Under the pieces are notes generated by a model. The model was given only the letters and a program-made list of their open reading frames with translations. It did not search any database and was not told where the DNA came from. Shown here one piece after another: positions 26,821 through 35,894 of a stretch of 64,000 bases of DNA (position 1 is its first letter; each line of letters opens with the position of its first letter). Location of the stretch: contig JAFEDT010000011.1 in assembly GCA_018241445.1 (NCBI GenBank), positions 310,001-374,000 on the forward strand, in the 5' to 3' direction. The translations under genes were made by a program, and so were the position numbers. The DNA is from Pseudomonadota bacterium. Its GTDB lineage: Bacteria; Pseudomonadota; Gammaproteobacteria; Steroidobacterales; Steroidobacteraceae.

Positions 26821-27978
26821 TTGAGCACACCGACACAGCAGCCGAGGTTGAGAGTCGAGGCGCCCGATGCCCTGGTGCTGGAGCAATCCCAGGGTTCATG
26901 GCGCGTCCACCCATTGTGGCTGCGCGAGCGCTGCAACGATGCCGCCAGCATGGATCCGCATACCCGCCAGCGCCTGCAGGACCCGGCGGATTTCGCCCCC
27001 GACCTGGCCATCGTGGCGCTGCGCGAGAGCGGCCCCGGTGTCTACAGCGTGCGCTTCAGCGACGGGCACGAGGGGCGCTTTGCTGCGGCCGATATCCTGG
27101 CGGAGGCAGCGCTGGCACCCGGCAGTCACGATTGTCCCCAGGCGAAGCTGTGGGAGGGGGGGCTGGCAGACTTGCCGCGGGTGCAGTGGAGCGCGCATCC
27201 CGGCGAGGCGCAGCTGGCGCGCTGGCTGGAATCCTACCTGACCCTGGGCTTCGTGATTTTCACGGACGTCCCGCCGCAGGAGGGCATGGTGCTCAAGGTC
27301 GGCGCGCAGTTCGGCTTCGTGCGCGAAACCAACTTCGGGCCGCTGTTCGACGTGCGCTCGACCGTGCAGGCCACGGACCTGGCTTATACCTCCCTGGCGC
27401 TCGATCCCCACACGGACAACCCCTACCGCGCACCTGTGCCCGGCATCCAGTTGCTGCACTGCCTGGTCAACGGGACGGACGGGGGGCTGTCGACGCTGGT
27501 CGACGGCTTTGCCGTGGCGCAGGCCCTGCGGCAGGAGGAACCGGCGGCCTTCGCGATCCTGAGCCACACCCCGGTGCGCTTCCGCTACCTCGACGCCGAC
27601 ACGGAGCTGGTGGCCAGCGCGGTGCCGATCGAGCTGGACGTCACCGGCGCGGTGCGCGCCGTCCACTACAGTCCGCGCCTGGATTTTGTGCCGCTGCTGG
27701 CGCCGCAGCAGCTTACTGATTACTACCGTGCGCGCCGGCTGTTCGATGCCCGGCTGCGCAGCGACCGCTACCAGATCCGCTTCCGGCTCGAGCGCGGCGA
27801 GTTGGTGATGTTCGACAACTGCCGGCTGTTGCACGGCCGCACCGCGTTTGATCCGCGGCAGGGCGCGCGCCATCTGCAGGGCTGCTACATCGATAGCGAT
27901 GGACCCCGCAGCCGCTATCGCGTGCTGCGGCGCGCGCTGCCGGCAACCGCCGGCGCGCGCAGCGGGAGCGCCCCATGA
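26821..27978 (+). CDS. Gamma-butyrobetaine hydroxylase-like Fe(II)/2-oxoglutarate dioxygenase (TmpA-like)
   Basis: A 385-residue dioxygenase. The N-terminal domain has the GBBH-type HPLWLRERCND, but the cysteine cluster that binds zinc in human BBOX1 is largely missing. The catalytic TauD-type domain has the iron motif His-x-Asp in LDPHTDNPYR, the distal His in CRLLHGRTAF and an Arg after it to hold 2-oxoglutarate. Family members hydroxylate gamma-butyrobetaine, trimethyllysine, or, for TmpA, trimethylaminoethyl-phosphonate. The gene overlaps the HD-domain gene by four bases, which fits the TmpA/TmpB and PhnY/PhnZ pairs better than carnitine synthesis. A TTG at 26821 is the start. The true substrate is open. 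Confidence 0.85.
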   Translation: MSTPTQQPRLRVEAPDALVLEQSQGSWRVHPLWLRERCNDAASMDPHTRQRLQDPADFAPDLAIVALRESGPGVYSVRFSDGHEGRFAAADILAEAALAPGSHDCPQAKLWEGGLADLPRVQWSAHPGEAQLARWLESYLTLGFVIFTDVPPQEGMVLKVGAQFGFVRETNFGPLFDVRSTVQATDLAYTSLALDPHTDNPYRAPVPGIQLLHCLVNGTDGGLSTLVDGFAVAQALRQEEPAAFAILSHTPVRFRYLDADTELVASAVPIELDVTGAVRAVHYSPRLDFVPLLAPQQLTDYYRARRLFDARLRSDRYQIRFRLERGELVMFDNCRLLHGRTAFDPRQGARHLQGCYIDSDGPRSRYRVLRRALPATAGARSGSAP

Positions 27979-28562
27979 GCCGCATGGTCGGCTTCCGCCG
28001 CATGCAGGACGGCACCCGCGAGGATTACCTGCTGCTGGATGAGTCGGAGAAGCGCTACGCGCTGGGACTGGCGGACCGCGTGCTGATGAACCTGCGGCAG
28101 CTGGACCACTCGCTGGAGGGCTACCCGGTGAGTCGCCTGGGCCATTCACTGCAGGCCGCGACCCGTGCGCTGCGCGATGGCGCTGACGACGACCTGGTGG
28201 TCGCCGCGCTGTTGCATGACATCGGCGATGAGCTGGCACCCTACTGCCACGCGCAGCTGGCGGCGGCGATCGTGCGGCCCTACGTGCGGGCCGAGGTGAC
28301 CTGGATTGTCGAGCAACACGGCCTGTTCCAGACCTACTACTACGTGCATCATCTCGGCGGTGACCGCTACGCGCGCGAGCGCCTGCGCGATCATCCGTGG
28401 TACGCGGCCTGCGAGTCGTTTTGCGCCAACTGGGATCAGTGTTCCTTCGATCCCGATTACCGCAGCGAACCGCTCGCGGCCTTTGAACCCCTGGTCAGAC
28501 GTGTGTTCGCCCGCCCGCCGCACGACCCGCGCTACCGCGGCGAGCCGGACCCCGGGCCGTAA
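27975..28562 (+). CDS. HD-domain oxygenase-like protein (TmpB/PhnZ type)
   Basis: A 195-residue HD-fold protein. RLGHSLQAATRALRDGADDD and VVAALLHDIGDELAP align by eye with PhnZ: the first His of the helix, then the His-Asp pair. Later ligands can be IVEQHG and the Asp in ANWDQCSFDPDY. PhnZ and TmpB are mixed-valent di-iron oxygenases that break a C-P bond after a partner 2-oxoglutarate dioxygenase has hydroxylated the substrate. That partner type is the gene just before, with an ATGA overlap. The PhnZ histidine after the HD pair (HDxGH) is Asp here (HDIGD). So phosphonate cleavage is a possibility, not a certainty; plain phosphohydrolase is the alternative. Confidence 0.8.
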   Translation: MSRMVGFRRMQDGTREDYLLLDESEKRYALGLADRVLMNLRQLDHSLEGYPVSRLGHSLQAATRALRDGADDDLVVAALLHDIGDELAPYCHAQLAAAIVRPYVRAEVTWIVEQHGLFQTYYYVHHLGGDRYARERLRDHPWYAACESFCANWDQCSFDPDYRSEPLAAFEPLVRRVFARPPHDPRYRGEPDPGP

Positions 28563-29755
28563 TGAGGATCCTGTATCACCACCGGACTGCCTCCAGGGAC
28601 GGGCAGACTGTGCACATCGACGAGATGATCGCGGCGCTGCGTGCCCTCGGACACCAGGTGTGCGTTGTCGCTCCCAGCCAGCCGGCGGACGATCGCATGG
28701 GAACGCAGGTCGGTTGGGTTCAGCGCCTGCGCAGTCGTCTGCCCAAGGCGGTCTACGAGTTGATGGAGCTGGCCTACTCGGTGGTTGCCTATCGGCGCCT
28801 GGCCCGGGCAGCACGTGAGTTCCGCCCTGATGTCATCTACGAACGCTACAACCTCTACCTGCTGGCGGGACTGATGTTGAAGCGGCGCTCCGGGCTGCCA
28901 CTGCTGCTGGAAGTCAATGCACCCCTGGCGCAGGAGCGCGGCCGCTTCGGCGGCCTGGGTCTGCCCTGGCTCGCTCACCTGGCCGAAGGACTGGTCTGGC
29001 GCAGCGCCGACTTCGTGCTGCCCGTGACCCAGGTGCTGGCCGCGCAAGTCGCGGCCAAAGGGGTGCCCGCCGAGCGGCTGGTCGTCATCCCCAACGGGAT
29101 CAACGAGACTCACTTTGCGCAAGCCCCCGTGCCGGCCGAGGCCAAGCGTGAGCTGGGGTGGTCAGATGCGCTCATTCTGGGCTTCACCGGTTTCGTGCGC
29201 GACTGGCATGGCGTCGATCGGGTGGTTCGATGGATGGCTACGCCTGCGGCGCCGGCGCACGCGCGGCTGCTGATCGTGGGTGACGGTCCTGTGCGAGGCG
29301 ACCTTGAATCCCTGGCCCGTACGCTGGGATTGGGCGAGCGCGTACGCTTTACCGGTGTGGTCGACCGCCATCGCGTTCCCGCGCTGGTTGCCGCATTTGA
29401 CATTGCCCTGCAGCCGGCGGTCGTGGCCTACGCATCGCCGCTGAAGCTGTTCGAATACCTCGCGCTGGGGAAGGCTATCGTGGCGCCGCGCCAGGCCAAC
29501 ATCGAAGAGGTGCTGGTCGACGGCCGCAACGCGGTCCTGTTCGATGTGGCCCAGCCGCAGTCCCTGGAGGTCGCCCTGGCGAGGTTGTGCGCGGACAACG
29601 CGCTGCGTGAGCGGCTGGCGACGGCGGCCCGGGCCACCATTGAAAGCATGGGGCTGACCTGGGACAGCAATGCCCGGCGCGTGATCGACCTGGCACGGCG
29701 CGCGCTTGGAGGCCGCAACTCACAGACTGCCGTTGCCAGTGCGTCAGGTTCCTGA
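28562..29755 (+). CDS. GT4-family glycosyltransferase
   Basis: A 397-residue GT-B glycosyltransferase. The N-terminal Rossmann half starts MRILYHHRT and includes LMEVNAP-like donor-pocket sequence (LLLEVNAPLAQERG). The C-terminal half has NGINETHF, GFTGFVRDWHGVD, IVGDGPVRGDLE and the Glu-rich motif EYLALGKAIVAPRQANIEEV, which holds the nucleotide sugar. It transfers a sugar from a nucleotide donor with retention. It starts one base inside the HD-domain stop (TAATG), so it may be co-transcribed with that pair although the functions do not obviously fit. It may rather serve the exopolysaccharide system. The end overlaps the convergent HyuAB gene by 12 bases. Confidence 0.87.
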   Translation: MRILYHHRTASRDGQTVHIDEMIAALRALGHQVCVVAPSQPADDRMGTQVGWVQRLRSRLPKAVYELMELAYSVVAYRRLARAAREFRPDVIYERYNLYLLAGLMLKRRSGLPLLLEVNAPLAQERGRFGGLGLPWLAHLAEGLVWRSADFVLPVTQVLAAQVAAKGVPAERLVVIPNGINETHFAQAPVPAEAKRELGWSDALILGFTGFVRDWHGVDRVVRWMATPAAPAHARLLIVGDGPVRGDLESLARTLGLGERVRFTGVVDRHRVPALVAAFDIALQPAVVAYASPLKLFEYLALGKAIVAPRQANIEEVLVDGRNAVLFDVAQPQSLEVALARLCADNALRERLATAARATIESMGLTWDSNARRVIDLARRALGGRNSQTAVASASGS

Positions 29756-32700
29756 GGGCGTGGCGTCAGTCGACTCTCCGTAGCCCCCGCCACCCGGAGT
29801 TTCCACGACGAACACGTCGCCGGGGACGACCGCGCGGACCGCGGTCGAGGGCAGTTCCTCCACGGTGCCGTCGGCGCGCTCGAGCGCGTTGCGCCCGGTG
29901 GCACCCGGTCCGCCGCCGTCAATTCCGAAGGGTGCGACCCGGCGCCGGTTGGACAGGATGGCCGCCGTCATCGGGGCGCGGAAGCGCAGGCGTCGCACGC
30001 TGCCGTCGCCGCCGCGGTGCGCGCCGCTGCCCCCGGAGCCACGGCGGATACGGAAGCTGTCGAGCAGCACCGGGAAGCGCGCCTCCAGTATCTCCGGGTC
30101 GGTCAGCAGGCTGTTGGTGGCGTGGGTCTGGACCGCGGAGGCGCCATCATAGTCCGGCCCGGCGCCGGAACCGCCGGCGATGGTTTCGTAATACTGGTGC
30201 TCGCCGTCGCCAAAGGTCAGGTTGCTCATGGTGCCGCAGGCGGCCGCCATGACACCCAGGGCGCCGTAGAGGGCGTCGATTACCGCCTGGCTGGTCTCGA
30301 CATTGCCGGCGACCACTGCCGCGGGTGCCTGGGGACTCAGCATGGAACCCGCGGGTATGACCAGCGTCAGCGGACGCAGGCAGCCGTCGTTGAGCGGGAT
30401 GTCGGCCGCGACCAGGGTGCGGAACACGTACAGCACCGCCGCGCGGCAAATCGCCGGTGGCGCGTTGAAGTTGTCCGCAAGCTGCGGGCTGGTGCCGCCG
30501 AAGTCGATCACGGCACTGCGCTGCGCGCGATTGACACGGATCGTCACCCGGATCAGCGCGCCGTTGTCCAGTTCGTACCCGAAGCTGCCGTCGTGCAGTA
30601 CGTCGAGCACGCGACGCACCGCCTCGGCCGCGTAGTCCAGCACATGCTCCATGTAGACCTGCACCGTGGCCGCGCCATGGCTGGCATACAGGGCGCGCAA
30701 CTCCGCGGCGCCGCGGGCGCAGGCCGCCACCTGTGCCTGCAGGTCGGCCAGGTTCTGCCGCGGATTGCGCGCCGGCCACCGGCCACTGGCGAGCAGTTGC
30801 AGGGTCTCGGCGCTGCGCAGGCGGCCGGCATCCACCAGCAGAAAGTTGTCGATCAGGACCCCTTCTTCCTCGATGCTGCGGCTGAGCGGCGGCATCGAGC
30901 CGGGCGTGATGCCGCCGATGTCGGCGTGATGGCCGCGGGCGGCTACCCAGGCGGCGGGTGAGGCGGCGCCGGGCAGGAACACCGGCATGATCACCGTGAT
31001 GTCCGGCAGGTGAGTGCCACCGCGCCACGGCGCGTTGAGCATGTAGGCGTCCCCGGGGAGCACGCCGCGGCCGTCGCGTGCGGCAGCGCGCGCGGCGATC
31101 ACCACGCGCACGCTCTCGCCCATGGACCCCAGGTGCACCGGCATGTGCGGCGCGTTGGCGATGAGGGCGCCGTCGCCGTCGAACACGGCGCAGGAGAAAT
31201 CGAGCCGCTCGCGGATATTGACCGAGCGCGCGGTGTTCTGTAACGCCACACCCATCTGTTCGGCCACCGCCATGAACAGGCCGTTGAAGATCTCCAGCAG
31301 CACCGGGTCGGCGCGGGTGCCGGGGGCGCTCGCGCGCGCCGGTATGCTGGCACGTTCCAGGACCAGGTTGAGCAGGGCATCGACACATGCAGTCCAGCCC
31401 GGCTCCACCACCGTCGTGGAGTCGGGATCCAGGATCAGCGCCGGCCCCGCGACACACTGCCCGCGCAGCAACCGCCCGCGGTCGTAGAGGGGCGTAGCAT
31501 GCCGCGCGCCTTCGAACCATACTCGTTCGTGGCTCATGGGATGCGCTGAGGCGGCGGCCGCCGGCGCTGGCGCCGCGGTCGACGCTATGGCCGCGGTTTC
31601 GAACAACCCGCCATGTGCCGTGCTGCCGTGGACCTCCACCACGGCCGCCGCGACCAGCACCGGGTGCGCAGCGTCCACCTCGAAGCCGAATTCGGCCCGA
31701 TGTGCCTGCGCAAAGGCCTGTATCAGGGCGCTGCTGTTGTCGAATTTCAACGTCAGGACCGCATCCGCGCCCGCATAGCGCAGCTGCAGCCGCCGCCCGG
31801 TACGCAGGGTCTGTGGCAGTGCGCCCTGTTCCTCGAGCTCACGGCGTGCCCGGCGTTCCAGTTCCACGAGGACGCCCTCCAGTCGCGGCATCAGCGACGC
31901 GCTGAGCGGCGCCTCGATGGCCGTCTCATGGATCGCGCGCAGCTGCGCCAGGCCCATCCCGAGGGCGCTCAGGAGCGAGGCGTGCCGGTGGATCAGGATG
32001 CGCCGCATCCCCAGGGCGTCCGCGACTGCGCAGGCATGCTGACCGCCCGCGCCGCCGAAACACGCCAGCGCGTAGGTCGTGACATCGTGGCCGCGCTCCA
32101 CGGAGATGCGTTTGATGGCGTTGGCCATGCTTGCCACGGCGACCCGCAGGCACCCGGCCGCGGCGTCGTCGGCGGTGAGGTCGGCGGCGCCCGCATTACG
32201 CAGGTGCGCCGTCAGTGCGGCCAGCCGCTCGGCGGCGGCGGACGCGTTCAGCGGCGAATGCCCTGCGGGCCCGAACACCCTCGGAAAGAAGGCCGGCTGC
32301 AGCCGTCCGAGCAGCAGGTTGCAGTCGGTCACGGTGAGGGGACCGCCGCGCCGATAGCAGGCCGGCCCGGGATGCGCACCCGCGGAAGCAGGTCCAACCC
32401 GCAGCCGCGCCCCGTCCGCACTGCAGACCGAGCCGCCGCCGGCCGCCACGGTGTGGATGTGCATCATGGGGGCACGGATGCGCACCCCCGCTACCACGGT
32501 CTCGGTGGTGCGCTCGTATTCCCCGGCGAAGTGCGACACGTCGGTCGAAGTGCCACCCATGTCGAAACCGATGACGCGGGTGAAACCGGCCTGCTGGGCA
32601 GTGCGCGCCATGCCGACGATGCCGCCCGCCGGGCCGGACAGGATCGCATTGCGGCCATGCAGGGCGCGCCAGTCCGCCAGTCCGCCGCTCGACTGCATCA

Positions 32701-33424
32701 ACAGCAGGCGCCCGTCAGCCGTGTCCGTCACGCCCAGTGCCGCGGCGAGCTGACCGGCGTAGTGGCGGACCACCGGCGACAGGCAGGCGTCCGCGACGGT
32801 GGTGTCGCCGCGGCCGACCAGCTTCGGCAGCGGGCTGACCTCGTGGCTGGCGGAGACCTGCGTGAAGCCGGCCTGGTACGCCAGCTCCTTGAGCCGCAGC
32901 TCGTGTTGCGGATAGCGATAGCCATGCATCAGCACGATCGCAACACTGCGCAATCCGTCCTGCCACGCGCGGCGCAGCGCGGTCTGCGCCGCCGCCTCGT
33001 CCAGCGCCCGCAGCACCTCTCCCTGTGCCGACAGGCGCTCGGTAACCTCTGCGACCTGCCGGTACAACATCGGCGGCAGGACGATCCGGCGCGCGAACAG
33101 CTCCGGCCGGTTCTGGTATGCGATGCGCAGGGCATCGGCGAAGCCGGCAGTGATGAGCAGCAGCGTCGCCGTCCCGCGGCGCTGCAGCAGCGCGTTGGTG
33201 GCAACAGTCGTGCCCATCCGGACACTGCCGATGAGGTGCCGCGGGAGCGGCATATGCGCCGCCAGTCCCAGCAGGCGGCGGATGCCCTCGATCGCGGCGT
33301 CGGAATACAGCCCGGGAGCCTCGGAGAGGATCTTCAGCGTGCGCAGCGTGCCGTCAGGGGCGCGGGCGATGATGTCGGTGAAAGTACCGCCGCGGTCGAT
33401 CAGGAAGTGCCAGGCGCCATTCAC
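29744..33424 (-). CDS. Fused HyuA-HyuB hydantoinase/5-oxoprolinase
   Basis: A 1226-residue fusion. The N-terminal HyuA part (about 1-690) has the actin-like ATP sites: FLIDRGGTFTDII, GRGDTTVADACLSP, GFDMGGTSTDVSHF and the histidine-rich MMHIHTVAAGGGS. The HyuB part begins near 715 (DPVLLEIFNGLFMAVAEQMG) and holds HMPVHLGSMGESV, the metal-binding region MLNAPWRGGTHLPDI, and a glycine-rich C-terminus (VVETPGGGGYG). Fused enzymes of this size are ATP-dependent 5-oxoprolinases or N-methylhydantoinases. The gene follows the PotF-like gene with a four-base overlap, so the two are one operon. The substrate may be an N-methylhydantoin from creatinine or another cyclic amide; that is inference. Confidence 0.9.
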   Translation of the reverse strand: MNGAWHFLIDRGGTFTDIIARAPDGTLRTLKILSEAPGLYSDAAIEGIRRLLGLAAHMPLPRHLIGSVRMGTTVATNALLQRRGTATLLLITAGFADALRIAYQNRPELFARRIVLPPMLYRQVAEVTERLSAQGEVLRALDEAAAQTALRRAWQDGLRSVAIVLMHGYRYPQHELRLKELAYQAGFTQVSASHEVSPLPKLVGRGDTTVADACLSPVVRHYAGQLAAALGVTDTADGRLLLMQSSGGLADWRALHGRNAILSGPAGGIVGMARTAQQAGFTRVIGFDMGGTSTDVSHFAGEYERTTETVVAGVRIRAPMMHIHTVAAGGGSVCSADGARLRVGPASAGAHPGPACYRRGGPLTVTDCNLLLGRLQPAFFPRVFGPAGHSPLNASAAAERLAALTAHLRNAGAADLTADDAAAGCLRVAVASMANAIKRISVERGHDVTTYALACFGGAGGQHACAVADALGMRRILIHRHASLLSALGMGLAQLRAIHETAIEAPLSASLMPRLEGVLVELERRARRELEEQGALPQTLRTGRRLQLRYAGADAVLTLKFDNSSALIQAFAQAHRAEFGFEVDAAHPVLVAAAVVEVHGSTAHGGLFETAAIASTAAPAPAAAASAHPMSHERVWFEGARHATPLYDRGRLLRGQCVAGPALILDPDSTTVVEPGWTACVDALLNLVLERASIPARASAPGTRADPVLLEIFNGLFMAVAEQMGVALQNTARSVNIRERLDFSCAVFDGDGALIANAPHMPVHLGSMGESVRVVIAARAAARDGRGVLPGDAYMLNAPWRGGTHLPDITVIMPVFLPGAASPAAWVAARGHHADIGGITPGSMPPLSRSIEEEGVLIDNFLLVDAGRLRSAETLQLLASGRWPARNPRQNLADLQAQVAACARGAAELRALYASHGAATVQVYMEHVLDYAAEAVRRVLDVLHDGSFGYELDNGALIRVTIRVNRAQRSAVIDFGGTSPQLADNFNAPPAICRAAVLYVFRTLVAADIPLNDGCLRPLTLVIPAGSMLSPQAPAAVVAGNVETSQAVIDALYGALGVMAAACGTMSNLTFGDGEHQYYETIAGGSGAGPDYDGASAVQTHATNSLLTDPEILEARFPVLLDSFRIRRGSGGSGAHRGGDGSVRRLRFRAPMTAAILSNRRRVAPFGIDGGGPGATGRNALERADGTVEELPSTAVRAVVPGDVFVVETPGGGGYGESTDATPSGT

Positions 33425-34572
33425 AGCCCGCTCTTGATGCGCGTCCAGGTGCGGGTGCGCAGCCGCTGGAAGCGCTGGTCGAACTCCGTCGGCAGGTACA
33501 GGCGCGCGCGCATCTGCGGCGGCGGATACACGGCCGGGTCGTTGAGGATCTGCGGGTCAACCAGCCCGCGCGCCGCCAGGTTGTCGTTGCCATAGTGGAT
33601 TTCGTTGGTGATGTCGGCGATCACCTGCGGTTGCAGGATGAAGTTGATGAAGCGGTTGGCGTTGCCGGGATGCGGCGCGCCGGCCGGGATCAGCAGCGCG
33701 TTGTAGGTGATGAGCGCGCCCTCCCTGGGCACGGTGAAGGCCAACGGCGGGTTAAGACCTGCCTGGCGCGCGCGCGCGAGCGCAACGGAGTAGTCGCTGG
33801 ACCAGCCCATGCCCAGGCAAAGCTCGCCGCTGGCCAGCAGCCGCCAGTAGTCGCTGGAGTCGAACACCCGGATGTAGGGCCGCACCTTCATCACCAGCTG
33901 CTCGGCGGCCTTCATGTCCGCGGCGTCGTGGGAGTTGGGATCGCGGTGCAGGTAGATCAGCGCCAGCGGCAGCACGTCCTCAGGCGCATCCAGGAAACTG
34001 ACACCGCAGTCTGCCAGCCTGGCGAGGATGTCGGGGCGGAACAGCATGTCGAGGCTGTCGAGCGGCGCGTTAGGCACGCGCGCGAGCACCATGGCGCGGT
34101 TATAGGCGAAGCCGTCAGTGGCGTGCAGGTAGGGCGCGGCGTAGCGGTTGCCCGGATCCGCGCGCGCCTGTATCCACAGGACCTGCGGGTCCAGGTTGCC
34201 CCAGTTGGTCAGTGCGCGGCGGTCGAGCGGCTCATACAGGCCGGCGCGGATCTGGCGGGCGTAGTAGGCCATGCTGGTGCTGACGATGTCGTAACCGGAG
34301 TCGCCCACCAGCAGCTTCGCCTCCAGGGCCTCGTTGGAATCGTACAGGTCGTAGACGACGCGGATGCCCGTCGCCCGCTCGAAGCGCGCCACAGTGTCGG
34401 AGCCGATGTAGCTGTCCCAGTTGTAGACGTGCAGGACCGGTTCTTCGGCCACCGGGCCGTGGCGCCGCCCGGCGCCGCCCGCGGGGGCTCCGCCACCACA
34501 GGACAGGCAGCTGGCGAGGATCGCCAGCAGCGGCACCCACGCCAGCAGGCCGCGCCGCCTCGGGCCAGTCAT
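33421..34572 (-). CDS. PotF/PotD-like polyamine-binding protein
   Basis: A 383-residue periplasmic binding protein. The signal sequence LLAWVPLLAILASCLSCGG looks like a lipoprotein signal (lipobox LSC or ASC). The mature protein opens VLHVYNWDSYIGSDTV, which is the hallmark of PotD/PotF, and contains DIVSTSMAYYARQI and GMGWSSDYSVALA. PotF-type proteins deliver putrescine, spermidine or similar cations to an ABC importer. No permease or ATPase genes are next to it, so it is an orphan component here. It is coupled to the HyuAB gene (four-base overlap) and follows the Rieske oxygenase gene by eight bases, forming one minus-strand operon. Confidence 0.88.
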   Translation of the reverse strand: MTGPRRRGLLAWVPLLAILASCLSCGGGAPAGGAGRRHGPVAEEPVLHVYNWDSYIGSDTVARFERATGIRVVYDLYDSNEALEAKLLVGDSGYDIVSTSMAYYARQIRAGLYEPLDRRALTNWGNLDPQVLWIQARADPGNRYAAPYLHATDGFAYNRAMVLARVPNAPLDSLDMLFRPDILARLADCGVSFLDAPEDVLPLALIYLHRDPNSHDAADMKAAEQLVMKVRPYIRVFDSSDYWRLLASGELCLGMGWSSDYSVALARARQAGLNPPLAFTVPREGALITYNALLIPAGAPHPGNANRFINFILQPQVIADITNEIHYGNDNLAARGLVDPQILNDPAVYPPPQMRARLYLPTEFDQRFQRLRTRTWTRIKSGL

Positions 34573-34580
34573 GCGCCTGG

Positions 34581-35753
34581 TCAGCCGTCAGCGAGCTGCG
34601 TGCGCACCCAGTTCTGGAAGGACGCGACCGCGTATTCCTCCGGCATCAGCACGCCGGCCTGGTGTGGGGCCGCATGCAGGCCGCGCTGGTTCAGTTCACA
34701 GATCTCCGCGTCCTCGCTCATGACGGTGTCGGTGAAGCGTATGGCATTGCCGAGATCGCGGCCCTCACTGAGGGTCTGCGGCAACACCAGGAACTCGATG
34801 CTCATCTCGGTCTCTTCCGGTCCGAGCGGACGCACGCGCAGCACGCGCACGTAGTCCAGGTGCGCTACCAGGAACACCGAGGGTACGCTGGTGAGGTATA
34901 TATGCCCCGCCTTGCGGTCGGCCTCGCTCAGGCCGGGGAAGGGCACGCCGGCAGGTTGGCCATCCAGCGTCCAGGACTGCGCGTCACGGCGCAATCCGCC
35001 GCCGAACCTGGGATCCGGGTCGCTGGCATGGTCCTGCCAGCTCGGGTCGTCCTGCCGCTCCAGGTACGCCCTGCCAAACAGCGGCACCAGGTTGACCAGT
35101 TTCGGGTGCACCGTGGGGCAGTGCAGGCACTCGTTGTAGTTTTCCCAGAAGACCTTCCAGTTGCATTGCATGGTCTTGCGCAGCGTGTGCGCCACGACCA
35201 GGTCGGCCATGCGCCAGTCGTCCAGGCGGTTGGCCGGCAGGTCGAAGCTGGCGGCGAATGGCGGGGGGCGCTGGGTCAGCGCCACGAACAGGAAGCCATG
35301 CCACTCGGTGACCGGCAGCTGGTACAGCGGGTAGTCGCGCGGCTCGAAATCATCGCCAGCCAGCTTCGAGGAGGCCTGTACCAGGTCGCCCTGCAGGTTG
35401 TAGCGCCAGCTGTGGTAGGGGCAGACAATGCCCGCGGCGGGGAAACGGCCGGCGTCGTCGCGGCACAGGGCGGCGCCGCGATGGCGGCAGGTGTTATGGA
35501 AAGCGCGTGCGGTGCCATCGTCGCCGCGCACCAGCAGGATGCGCTGCTCGCCGATCTGGTAACCGCGGTAGCTGCGGGCGGTGGCAATCTCGCTGGAACG
35601 GCACACGTACAGCCAGTTGCGCTGCCAGATGCGCTGCAGTTCCAGCTGGAACTGTGCCGGATCGAAATACCATGCCGTCGGCAGGGTCGGCACGGTGCGT
35701 GTCAGGCCGGCGTACCCTGGGTCGCGTCTCACCGTCTTCCGGTTGGCATTCAC
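34581..35753 (-). CDS. Rieske non-heme iron oxygenase, quaternary-amine type (GbcA/CntA-like)
   Basis: A 390-residue oxygenase alpha subunit. The Rieske cluster ligands are CRHRG and CPYHSW (Cys-x-His ... Cys-x2-His). The mononuclear iron ligands are ENYNECLHCPTVHP and the Asp in DTVMSEDAEICE. A Glu before the first catalytic His (NECLH), instead of the Asp of ring-hydroxylating dioxygenases, is what CntA (carnitine monooxygenase) and GbcA (glycine betaine) show. The start is a GTG at 35753, decided by CAGGAG seven bases before it. No partner reductase lies here. It is the first gene of the operon with PotF-like and HyuAB genes, consistent with breakdown of a methylated or quaternary amine. 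Confidence 0.87.
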   Translation of the reverse strand: MNANRKTVRRDPGYAGLTRTVPTLPTAWYFDPAQFQLELQRIWQRNWLYVCRSSEIATARSYRGYQIGEQRILLVRGDDGTARAFHNTCRHRGAALCRDDAGRFPAAGIVCPYHSWRYNLQGDLVQASSKLAGDDFEPRDYPLYQLPVTEWHGFLFVALTQRPPPFAASFDLPANRLDDWRMADLVVAHTLRKTMQCNWKVFWENYNECLHCPTVHPKLVNLVPLFGRAYLERQDDPSWQDHASDPDPRFGGGLRRDAQSWTLDGQPAGVPFPGLSEADRKAGHIYLTSVPSVFLVAHLDYVRVLRVRPLGPEETEMSIEFLVLPQTLSEGRDLGNAIRFTDTVMSEDAEICELNQRGLHAAPHQAGVLMPEEYAVASFQNWVRTQLADG

Positions 35754-35894
35754 CGCTGTGCTCCTGTCGCAGTCCCGATCAAAGCTCGTGCCTGCTCGTA
35801 TTGTAGCGCGGAACGGCCTTGCCGCCGCCGGCGCGGCTGGCGAGAATGCCCACGGCGCATTTATCCGCGCCGCCTCCATAAGGACGCCTCAGGG

